Positions 46,367-56,714 of a stretch of 64,000 bases of DNA are shown here, piece after piece. Each line of letters starts with the position of its first letter. The stretch's first letter is position 1. Source of the DNA: Lepraria neglecta (Eukaryota > Ascomycota > Lecanoromycetes > Lecanorales > Stereocaulaceae); NCBI GenBank assembly GCA_033220425.1, contig CM065648.1, positions 1,116,001 to 1,180,000 of the forward strand, given 5' to 3'. The notes beneath the pieces were generated by a model. The model was not told the DNA's origin and did not search any database. It saw only the letters and a list, made by a program, of their open reading frames with translations. Made by a program: the position numbers and the translations under genes.

Positions 46367-49300
46367 TCATGTGCCAAGTTGATCCATCTTCCGCTCCAGC
46401 TTAGCCAGTCTCTCATCGATCCTTCTTAAGACAGCAGCGATATCGCCTTCAGATATCCCTTGCCCTGGCCGCCCTCCACTGACGGGTGTTTTAGGTACCG
46501 AAAGCTCTGATCTGCTCCGTAGATTGGGTCGCTGGAGTGGTCTTGATGTATTTTGTATAGTGTTTGCAAAATTTAGGCGCTTCTGGGATCGTGAGGAAGT
46601 CTGCCAGCGGTTCATCACGGCGTTTAACTCCTCATAGATCCAAATGCCAGCAATGTACGGAAAATGAGTGACTTTCAATAGCACAATGCGTGCTGAGCGA
46701 ATCTGTTCTGAGGGTAAACAAACTCTCAAAGGCCGGAACAGCAACAAGGGTATCAAATTCTGGAGACGTTAGTTATCGTGTTCCTCGCGGCCTGCGCCAA
46801 GCTTTTCGAAGAGTATACCAATGGAGGAAAATAGTACGTCAGACGCCGTGATGCCGATGCCTGCAATTGTTTCAGCCTTGGACATATGCCTAGTGCAGAC
46901 AGCTTCTTACCTCAAGCACGAATACTGAATATCTGAAATGGTAATTAGCGTCTGTGAGTGCCAAGCCTCTCCCAATTGAATCCAAGTAGCCTTACTGATA
47001 TAGATATTCCTCCCGAGCGTGATCCATGACCTATCGAATCTTTCAGTCTCATTCTTTCAGACCTAATGCCTTCCTTCCAGAATACACGGTTACAATACAG
47101 CGCGCACCGCCCTCAGAAGGTGCTACAAATGCAGCTTGGGGATTAGTGTACGCACCTTAGTAAAGACTTGACTCAATATAGCGATGAGTGATGTCAGGAG
47201 CAGGATATTAGTGAGTACCACGAAGCACAGCATGAGCTATTATTCGATTAGCCAGCATCAAGTGATTGCATTTTCATGCAAGAGGAGCGGGAGCTAGCTC
47301 ACTGCGGGACCAAGCGCAGGCGAAATCTGGACGTTGACCAATCAGCTTTGAGTTTTGCCACTGAACTGGGATGTTTCTGAATAGGCGCTTTGCTTAATCG
47401 AGGTACTTTACCTGCGTTGCGATGTCACTGCCCCATCCTTGTCAGTCGGCCTCTCCAGGGTTTCGAAGCTGGACCTTTACTCACAAGCCTAAATAACTCG
47501 AACTGCTCGGTCTCTTGGTTAGCCATTGGCCTGTTGAGAAATTACTCGTCTCAGCCTCACCCAAAAAAGATCTGTTGCAGGGTTAGCTTTGTATACTCTT
47601 CGGAGAAGAGCGTGAGTAACGCACGTTTATCATAATCCATAACATCTCGTTGGCCGTAAATTCACCTCGCGCAAGCATGGTGAATGTAGTCAGAAAAGCG
47701 CAGAATAGTATTATCACTATTCCGAGGAATTTCACGAAATCCTTCGTCTAAGTTCGGACGTCCCGTCAGCCTATTAATTAAGAAGACCCCCGCACTATGG
47801 AGATATACCATTTCTTTGAGGCATGGTATCTGTTCAGCAGTGTCAGCCTGTGGCTATGGTGACTCTGAAAGGGCAATATGCTTACGAGTGTACCAAAGAA
47901 TGGAATTAGGGAAAGGAGAGCACAGACTCGAGGCAGCAGGAATATCGCCTCGAGCGACAGTATGTCGAAAGCCACGTCGGTGATGTCCGCATCGTTCTTT
48001 GCCAAGCCGATGACTCCTTAAGTGACTTTGTTAGCTGCTATCGTCACTGGCAGAGTGTGCCTTGCCCCATCTTCGTCCACTGATGGTCTGCTCCTTTGTA
48101 ATGGTAGATTGTATTTGGATGACTCACTTGAGATCATGTACGCAAATCCAATCCCAATGATTCCCAGGTCCCACAGACTCCAGAAGTCGGTTCCATAGAA
48201 CGAGCCGCCTGCGTCCTGGAACTCCCCGAATTCGTCGTAGGCAAAGGCCGCGATCCAGACGTACAGAAAGCCTTCGACGACACTGAAATCCTCAGGCTTC
48301 CGCTCCACAAGAACAGCATAATACAAGACGAGGAACAAGGCGAAGAACATAGCTTCGAATGACTTCTGATACTTCGGTACTCGCAGTCGGCAGTATGGAT
48401 CGGCTCGTCCTTTGTTGTAGATCTTGGCCTTCTTCTTACTGTGAACGCTGAGAGACTCCCAGAATATGATGCGGCCATTCCAGATATCGTCCACCACCTT
48501 CTGGACGACTCTTTGGCTGAGAAACTGCTTCGCATCTACGACAGCTGCAATCTCGAGTGCGTTGAGCCCGATAAAAGATGACAGAGGCTTATCACCCTCC
48601 GTTACTAAACCAGTGCCTTTTGAGGATCCTTGGGTGACAGCTGGACCTCGGCCCCAGAGAAGGCCAGTACGTTCGACATCACCGGTATCTTCTGCGAGTC
48701 TGTTCTGTTGATTCTCTCCTTGATCGGATTCTTCTGGTCCTGCTGGCACAGTCGGGGAATCAAAAGGGAGGGTCGGTAGCTCATGCAAGAGGTAGTCAAT
48801 CAGTTCATGCTCTGAGAGATGAGCGAGAAATCTCCATGATACAATCTCGCAGGCGTAGCCTCGAGTCTCATTGACACCGCGATCGTCTTGTTCACCGCAG
48901 GCGAATTGCCATTTGAGAATCCTAAGGCAAGGGTCAGCGTTGGCCCAAAAGTACGTCAATGTCGAGACTGGAGCTTCGATGGTAAGTTCTAGGATACAGG
49001 AGCACCAAATCTATTACGTAGAATACCATGTTCCTTGGGTGACGTGGAGCAAGACTTACAGTAAAGCAGAGATGATGTCCGGATGGTGACACCTATCAGA
49101 TAGAGACCTAATAAGTGGCCTCAGTATATGGCCGACAGATGCTGTCCTAAGCTGCTCGAAAGTGTGAGGTGCCTCGATAGCATCGACGAAGAACCTGCGC
49201 AGCCAAGTCAATGAAACAGCTTTGCAGGGGCATTCGTCGCTTGTAAGTTCTAAGGAGAAAGCTTGATACTCACCCAGAGAGCTGACGCAACACTTCAACC

Positions 49301-49398
49301 AGAGATTCATCGTCATCAATATCTGGGAGAGGAAGCTGCCAATCTGATTGGCCGGTACAAGGACCGCTTGACAATGGAGTCTGGGGCATTTGCGCCAT
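46367..49398 (-). CDS. YVC1: vacuolar TRP-type cation channel Yvc1
   Basis: Yvc1 (TRPY1) releases Ca2+ from the vacuole and is activated by PI(3,5)P2, Ca2+ and stretch. I resolve 15 exons: 49398-49274, 49194-49060, 48921-48128, 48016-47886, 47829-47809, 47747-47625, 47571-47561, 47502-47485, 47427-47412, 47326-47303, 47236-47156, 47030-46996, 46932-46911, 46860-46819 and 46759-46367, summing to 1971 bp and 656 residues with no frame conflict. Diagnostic segments are FWESLSVHSKKKAKIYNKG, DPYCRLRVPKYQKSFEAMFF (start of the membrane region), DILSLEAIFLLPRVCALLSL, LTTFTMLARGEFTANEMLW, the pore segment IFFGSSYLGFDIATQISP, LTNILLLTSLIAILS, and MDHAREEYLYQYSVFVLEAS. The C-terminal coil is RIDERLAKLERKMDQL. 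Several internal exons are tiny (see findings). Same strand as ATG18 upstream. Confidence 0.93.
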
Positions 49399-49754
49399 GA
49401 CTTAGGTCTTTGGAAAATTGTTTACAAACTTGGCGTGCATAGACCCGCAGCAAGGGACTGTTGAGTTTTGCGGCAGCGGATACGGGTCGATCTAGCTCCC
49501 GGGGCAGGTATCCCCACTATGGGGATAAAAACATTTAGGGGTCAAGCAAGTCGATATAGAGATTGTTGTGTCACAGTCTCAATACTAACGATAGTAACGC
49601 TAAGATCAAGGCGACGGTTGAGATAGGAGGGTGTTGTACACTATTGTTCAATGTCAAGAGAAGCAACGCTCCTGTACCCCAAGGTACCCCCAATGACCGA
49701 AAACTCCCGCTAAAGAACTCTACATTGAAATTCGGTGACGATCGGCAAACATAA
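49399..49754. promoter_or_regulatory. ATG18-YVC1 intergenic region
   Basis: 356 bp between the ATG18 stop and the YVC1 start on the same strand. It should contain the YVC1 promoter. No site is claimed. Confidence 0.4.
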
Positions 49755-51297
49755 TCAGTCATCCATGATGCTGGCTCCCAGTCGCTCGCTTTCACCTCCT
49801 ACTTCATAGACCTTGACCAGCGTTCCTTCGCCACCTTTTTCTAGATCGATTCCAAAAACATAGAAGTGTCCCTCGTTTGTCACAACCATAACTTGCGGAC
49901 TATTGCTGCTCATAGCCACCACACTTCTCAGCGGCGTAGTCGAGCCGAGGACCCCTCCTTGTGCAGATGGTGGAGCTTTCGGTATCTTCAGCCACGCGAA
50001 ATCTCGTGCAGGCTCCCACATCTCTGACACGGCCGTCGGAAGGTATGCGCCCACCGAAGCTGCGAAGGTGGTGCCAACGTTCTGCGAAGTCCGCCGAATC
50101 ATCCCCATCAATGTACCATTGTGCTTCCTTGCATTTGCGGATATTGAGTCGGAGGCGTTGCTTGTAGACCGCGTAAGATCAGGTTGAGAGTCGCTGCCAC
50201 CAGGACTTATACTTCTTTCGCGCTGACTGGGGGACGTAGATAGCATCGAAGAGTCATCTCCATTGCGAGGTTGAGGAGGCGCGCCAAGCTTGAATATATG
50301 TACTGTGTCGGTAGCAGAGGAGACGCATAATAGAGAAGATGTAGTATTATATGACATGCTGTAGATGCGAGATGGCATAGATCCACGACGAAATTGGTAG
50401 AGTTTCCTTGCTGAGGGTATTGAGAAGACCCGGATAATGGTCCCCTTATCGGAGGCTGTCGCCAGGAGTGTTCCAGCGTCATTGACGGTGATGCATGATA
50501 ATGGCGAGCGGTGTGCTTCCACCACATTGATTGCCTCGAGTTTGATGGTATCGAAAAGGAGGACGTCCCCACTTGTTGGTGCGATGTGTGTTGTTCCGGG
50601 AGGGGCGTGGGATGGAGGTGCGAAGGAGGAGGGCGCTGCCTTCTGGGGAAGGGGATACGCGAGGTAGCAGTTTTCGGAGGAGGGCGAGAGAGCACATATT
50701 GCTGCTAGAGATTAGCAGACAGTCCCTTGGTAATAGCAGAAGCACAAGATACCATTTGGATTTGGAGAAGTCTCTATGGTGTATAGTAGCTTCATGTTGC
50801 TGATGTCATAGAGATATATTTGATCCTCGAGTATGACCACCAAACGCTTCCTATTCATTCGTACAGCGAGGACGGTAGTGGGGAACGTGAGTTCGCATAT
50901 TGTCGATTGCCTCTGCCAAAGTAAGAGAATCAGTCAGCTTAGCCACAAATACAACCCAACCAGGAAGATAAAGCTAAGACGATGCTCATCACCCACATAT
51001 AATTCGCTGTTCGAATAATACATGGAGACGAGGACGTACTTTGGTATTTGTGATCTGCAACCTCCGTGGTGAAAGTATAAGGGCAACCAACGATGTTGAG
51101 AATAGCATCTCTAGGAGAGCGATATCACCCTGCTTGGTCTCGAAGCATTTCGAGAAAGGGTCCGTGGTGTAGATGCGAAAGCCTCTGGAGGTACCTGGAA
51201 GCTCGATGTTAATGGAGCTTCGGCTTCAGAGCCGTGGGTACGTACCTACAGCCAAATGGCTGTAGTCCTGGTTGAAAGTCACAAAATTCATTGACAT
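49755..51297 (-). CDS. ATG18: PROPPIN autophagy protein Atg18
   Basis: Seven-bladed beta-propeller that binds PI3P and PI(3,5)P2 on autophagosomal and vacuolar membranes. Exons 51297-51246, 51194-51040, 50912-50753 and 50701-49755 give 437 residues. The start [18 protein letters not shown] and the blade segments [44 protein letters not shown] and [18 protein letters not shown] are typical. The lipid-binding FRRG motif is intact in [12 protein letters not shown] Ser-rich loop follows ([16 protein letters not shown]), longer than in the Hsv2 paralogues and in the place of the Atg18 membrane-inserting loop. This supports Atg18 rather than Hsv2. Divergent from PPM2 (402 bp). Confidence 0.92.
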
Positions 51298-51699
51298 CTT
51301 CGCCAGCTATCGCCTGGGGCATGCGGAGACTGGTCTTTGAACTAGTGAACAGTTCTTAACGGAATCGGAAAGGTTTGAGAGGTGTTCGGTGGTGGAAGAG
51401 TTTTGACAGTGCCATGGGCCCGCTCAAAGTCTTGCTGTGGAACAGAGTATGACTGGTTCTGGATAAGGTGTGTAATCGTGGCCCCTGGGTTTGACACCAG
51501 CAGCTAGGTACACAACGTCTTCTGATTCCCCGCGCTGTGTCCAGCGAACCTTGAGCTAGATTTGATAGCCGAAGGACGCCAAGACATTGGGGAAAGGAAA
51601 CTCCCCCGAGGCCTTTAATAGTCTCGAAATGATCAAAATTCTCTCCTCCTCCATCTTATCTTCCCTTTCCTAGAGCTTCAACCTGCTTTGAGAGCAGCA
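51298..51699. promoter_or_regulatory. divergent promoter, ATG18 / PPM2
   Basis: 402 bp between two start codons. A CT-rich tract lies just before the PPM2 start (51,641-51,672), common near fungal transcription starts. No defined operator was recognised. Confidence 0.4.
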
Positions 51700-54600
51700 A
51701 TGGCGGTCCCATGCCCGCCAAAGTCGAGAAAAGCAAGGCAAGATGACTCGGTTATGGCCACCAACAACAGTTCAATCGTCTCCAAGAGAAGTGTGGAACG
51801 AATATACTACCAAGAGCCACATTTCTACCGCTACTTTGTGAAGAAGCCTTTGCGGCGATCCCCTCTCATCAACCGTAAGTGGCTAGAGCGGGATAGCGAA
51901 GCTATGGCTGTGCGTATTGAGCTTTTGTGTTTGAATCTCTAGTTGGTCATGGCTCATTGCTTTTCTTTACTTTTGATACTTCATTCTGAGAGAGTCGGAA
52001 TACTTGGGAGCTCGCTGCATCGCATTCAGACATTTCTCACAATCCTTCATCGATTGAAATCCGATCCTTTGTGCTTGAAGCACTCAAACGCTCTCCAACC
52101 CGAGAACCATCTAGCCTTTACTATTTTCTTTCTAGATAAGTATTCAAACGCTACGGCATCTAATGGACATATAGGTGGGTACTGGCTTCGTATGCATGCT
52201 GTTGAGCAAGTCATCAAGCAGTTTCTTGAACAACCTTCGGAAAAACAGAAGATAGTCCTGAACCTTGGATGCGGATAGTGAGTAAGATGTGTCTGCGCAC
52301 CCTTGTTTTTGGACTCCACCAATAACCTGACAGCTTTGCAGCGACCCTTTAGCATTTCAGTGGCTCTCGAAAGACCAGTCAAACTGCCAAAAATGTCGTT
52401 TCGTCGACGTGGACTTTCCAGACTTGATGGCGAAGAAGAGCGACGTCATCATGAATACACCACGACTTCGAGATCTAGTCGGTCCTTGTGAGAGACCCTC
52501 GAATTCTAGTGGGGTGTTCCTCTGTAGCGAGCGTTACTTGGCCTTGGGATGCGATCTCGGGAACATTGCTAGGCTTGATGAGATGTTGGTGACAGAGATT
52601 GACACCTCGAGTTCATTGATCCTTTGCACAGCGGAGGTGTCTGTTACATACATGAATACCGAAGCAGCTGATGCTCTGATAAATTGGGCAGCCCAGTACA
52701 ACGATAGTACGCAATATTCACCCATCGGAGACTCGAGTAATAGTCGCTGACGTTTCGAAGTACGTTTCTGCCTTCTCGAGCAGTATTTGCCTGCCGGCGC
52801 AGAACATCCTTTCGCACAGAAAATGATCCAACACTTCAACAACCTCCACACGCCCCTCAAATCTGTCCATGTCTACCCGCAGCTAGTGGATCAAGAACGC
52901 CGTTTCCTAGACTCGGGATGGTCTACAACTATTGCCAGGAGCCTGTGGGACGTGTGGAATGATCCTGCCATCGTGTCAGTTGATCAGCGGCTAGCGCTCA
53001 ACAATATGGAACCTTTCGATGAGTGGGAAGAATTTGTCTTATTTGCATCTCATTATTTTCTTCTCGTTGCTGATCGAAGCTCCCTCATGCAAGACGGCCC
53101 CAGACCGGAAACACCTGAAGAAACCCCCCGAGATGGTGCTGATAAGCCGTACAGCGGAATCTTGATGGCACGTTCCGATGCCATTTCGAAATCCAACATA
53201 AGAAGGTTCGGGGCTCTGTTCCCCCTTTCACCGGAGACCTTAGGCCATCATGGTGGCCTAGGACCTCAAAGTCGAATCTCTAGTACGGATGTGTATGTGT
53301 TTCCAGGGAAGGAGCCCATGAATCCTCCAGATTTTGCTGGTATTGGGCCTCGGATGTGTCATACCATTACTGCTTGTGACCATGGTTCCCTCCTGGCAGG
53401 TGGCAGAACGTCTCCTGATCATGCACTACGGGACTGCTGGCTGCTCCGGGAAGCTCGCTGGGAGAGAGTAGATGATCTTCCAAACCCGTTATATAGGCAT
53501 TGTGCAACCCAGGTGACGTTGGGAACAGAAAATCGGGGTATATTGATCTACGGGGGTAAAACACATGGCAGTGATATCTCCGACCGATGGCTACTGTGGC
53601 GCGCATCTATCGGATGGGTACAGGTAATCGCTAACGACAGCGAGTTGAGGCCGAGATTTGGTGCAGCCATGGCCTCCAGTGGCTTGGCAAACGGCATTTT
53701 AGTCGGAGGTATGACAGGTGACGGGACGATTCTAAATGAGTTTTGGGAGTGGACGCTGGACACTGAGGACACCATACCGAGGATCGAGCTGAACAAAGCT
53801 AGGACATCCTGGCGAGGGACAAAACATATCATCGGAAAGATGGGTGCTTGCTTGACAATGTCACCTATTGGTCTCCTACTCATAGGCGGCGTATCCTCTA
53901 GTTCCCTGGCTCAGGATGGAGATATCATCTGCTTGTCAAGGGAATCCTGCGATGATAAGCCGACAGCCGAGTGGCAGTGGACCCTCGTTGACAGCCGGAC
54001 AAGCGGTCAACGCCCATTGCTTGTCGGTCACACCACGTTTGCATCCCACGACTTCGTCACTGTTGTTGGAGGTGGAGCCGTCTGTTTCTCGTTCGGGACG
54101 TATTGGAACACGGAGATAATTACACTATCGACCAGCAACGTACGAGGATTCTCCGCAGCAAATACCGATCATTTGAAAAGCGAACCTGCCTCGCGCAAGC
54201 AGCCTGTGGACGTTTCAACAAACCAAAGCATCTCAGCTCAGCCTGTTCCGTCGCACAGCAACAATATAGCCATAGCAAAGGTTCACCTCAAGTCGTCCAA
54301 AGAGTTTGAGGGAGTGCTTAATCAGCGGCGCCCTGTTGTATTGAATGCTACTGACCTAGGTACGTGTACCCGAGAATGGACTTTGGATACCTTGAAAGCC
54401 AAGATTGGTTGTGATCGAACAGTAAGCCTTGAGATTGACGACATTCCCCAGCCAGCTGAAAATCGCAGGTTGTGGTACATGAGGCCACCGATACGCAGAT
54501 GGATTTCCAGAATAAGAATTTCAAATACAGCAAGAAGAGCTTTAGTGTCTTCGCTGACGAGGTGGCTCAAGGCTCAAGGCAGTATCTGAGGTCCCTCGCC

Positions 54601-55224
54601 TCAGAAAATCCAGCAGAGCAACCTGCGGATTTCTGGGTCGACTACCCCGAGCTTGCTTCTGACTTCGCACTCCCACCAGAGTTGGAGATAGTGAGGCAGA
54701 ACATGCATAGCTCAGTCTTAAGGGTCTCCGGACCTGTTAACATGTGGCTGCATTATGACGTGATGGCCAATGTACTCTGCCAAATCTGTGGTACCAAGCG
54801 ACTAATCCTGTATCCCCCATCCGACGTTTCTCTACTTTCCATCCCTCCCGGCACGTCGAGCTCCTCTATCTGTTGTTTCGATCCTGATCTGGCCCAAAAT
54901 CCATCACTCGCGTCGGCGCATCCTTTCGAAGCCTTGCTCGAACCTGGAGATATACTATTCATTCCGCCTCTGTGGCTCCATGCTGCTTCACCGAACGACA
55001 ATGTCAGCGTCTCCGTCAATGTATTCTTCAGGGACCTTGAGTCTGGCTACGCTCCAGGACGAGACGTGTATGGCAATCGCGATATACAAGCTTATGAGAA
55101 AGGCAGGAAAGACATTGAGAAGATCACGAAGTCTTTCGACAGACTTCCTCGAGATATGGGTAGGTTCTACTTGGAACGTCTTGCCGATGAATTGAAAGAG
55201 AAAGCCCTACACTATGGGTTGTGA
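51700..55224 (+). CDS. PPM2: tRNA wybutosine-synthesising protein 4 (leucine carboxyl methyltransferase 2)
   Basis: Ppm2/Tyw4 performs the last steps of wybutosine synthesis at position 37 of tRNA-Phe (methylation and methoxycarbonylation with SAM). Exons 51700-51874, 52175-52277, 52342-52706, 52761-54421 and 54469-55224 give 1019 residues, the family size. The N-terminal methyltransferase has [36 protein letters not shown] (across intron 1), [16 protein letters not shown] (SAM site, across intron 2) and [11 protein letters not shown] Kelch-type propeller fills the middle ([44 protein letters not shown]). A JmjC-like cupin closes the protein: [21 protein letters not shown] and [17 protein letters not shown]. 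Intron 1, at 300 bp, is the longest in the window and contains an open stretch of its own. Confidence 0.94.
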
Positions 55225-55459
55225 CAGCGGTTGGGCATACTTGCAAGGTTAGGCCATGCTGGATGCAATGGAGCGAGCAGTCAGGTGTATGGCTCGATAA
55301 CGTTCTCGAGGGAACCCTGGGGTTGACCTAGCACCAATGAGACTAGATCGTCGATGAGGCTTCAGCAGCTTGCGAATGATTGACTTTGATTCGATGGGAC
55401 CGTTTTTAGTCTGAAGCGGTCGTCAAACACACAGGGATCCTGCCGCCGCACGTTATGCC

Positions 55460-55481
55460 AAGACTTCGTTAACGAAGTCTT
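55460..55481. repeat. perfect 22-bp palindrome
   Basis: The half-site AAGACTTCGTT is followed directly by its reverse complement, with HpaI-like GTTAAC at the centre. It could be a protein binding site, a terminal-repeat remnant or a cruciform; the sequence alone does not decide. Confidence 0.8.
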
Positions 55482-55698
55482 ATCTGCTTCAATTGGCTGT
55501 CGCAGCGACTGGGCAGAGTCTCGCAGCCCTGGCTTGTTGCCCGCCGTCTAAAGAGTCTTGAGCATATTTGAGTGGATGAATTGCAGCATTCTGGCCTTCA
55601 TGGAGCCTTCATGGAGCCTTCAGTTCTTCACCACTGGATGCTCTCTGGAGTACCGCTACTTGGGGATCTCGATTTAGTAGTAGGTCCGGCGGGCTATT

Positions 55699-56073
55699 TC
55701 ACCGCCCTGATCTGTAGGATTCTCTACCTGCTTGGCGTTCCGCCCGGAGGTCCCGGATATCGAAAAAGTTAAAGATGTCGTGCTGTGTTGGGAGCTCTAT
55801 AGGGAGTTTAGTATTGCGGTTTTTCTTAAGGAGGCCTTTGGCGCTTAGAACCTCGACTGCGCCGTGAGCTTTGGCTTTAGTGGGGGTTGAGTACTCGTGA
55901 TTAGGCTTGTGGGGCTCGATATTGGCTGTACTTCGGCGCTTTCGTTTGGTCATGCTTATAGGGGCCTCTGGGGGCTGTACAGCTACTGTAGGGTCGAGAA
56001 TAATGGATTTTGGTGTTTTGAATGGTGCGCGCCCCAGATCGGCGAAGAAAGTTTTACCCCGCGAGGTCCCCAA
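55699..56073 (-). other. small orphan ORF, possibly a DNA-transposon remnant
   Basis: A minus-strand open frame of 124 codons. Its middle (basic SMTKRKRRSTANIEP, then YSTPTKAKAHGAVEVLSAKGL and HDIFNFFDI) is reminiscent of the N-terminal helix-turn-helix region found in some fungal Tc1/mariner-type transposases (TPT-x-R, GAVEF, then a DVF-x-x-F segment). No catalytic DDE part is seen beside it, so if it is transposon-derived only a fragment remains. It may also be a short gene of unknown role. The palindrome 220 bp away could be related. Confidence 0.3.
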
Positions 56074-56714
56074 CCGTTAGCTCCCGCCGCCAACCGGATT
56101 CAGAAAGTGGGGCACTCAACGAGCTAGATTCAGTGTGATACACATCACTTATCGTCCATCAATTTTCCTTTCTTTCTTTCGCTCGCTTCCTCTTCCATCC
56201 GCCTTTCTACTCTTTATGTTTCATGATTGGTACTGATCTCCACATTTCCTAATCTAATTTCCTCTTACTATCCTAACATCTACACCATCTTTGAGTGTTT
56301 GGGAATTGTGCAATTGCATTTTCCTTGGAGTTGTTAGCTAAGTAGGTTGAGCGCCGAATCCTCCAACACTACCCTCAGCAATTTATACTTTATGATCATT
56401 GGGTGTACTGATGCGGTGTTGATGGTCCAGTATCCGTCAAGGCTATCCGCTTAAGAAGGAAGGCGTTGGGTCACGCCACAGTCTACATCCATACCACTAC
56501 ACGCCTTTGTTAGCGGGGGTGCCACGATTAATGGGCGCTGGACTGAAATTTGGCTTTCAACAGCCAACTCTGCCCAGAGCTTTCTGAGCTTCACAAACCT
56601 ACGCAAGAGGGAGGAGGAGAGGCCAAGAAATCTAGACCACAAAGCTGAGCTTGAGGCCACGGCTACGCCAACACAATCTTAGCGAGACTCATCGTGGCCG
56701 ATGAAGAGCATAGA

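Larger units (their letters stand above)
55225..56714. other. intergenic region with palindrome and orphan ORF
   Basis: 1.49 kb between PPM2 and PPS1. Apart from the palindrome and the small ORF listed separately, it holds a short direct duplication (TTCATGGAGCC twice, 55,596-55,620) and an AT-rich, T-rich leader-like stretch from 56,150 to 56,410. Confidence 0.45.
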
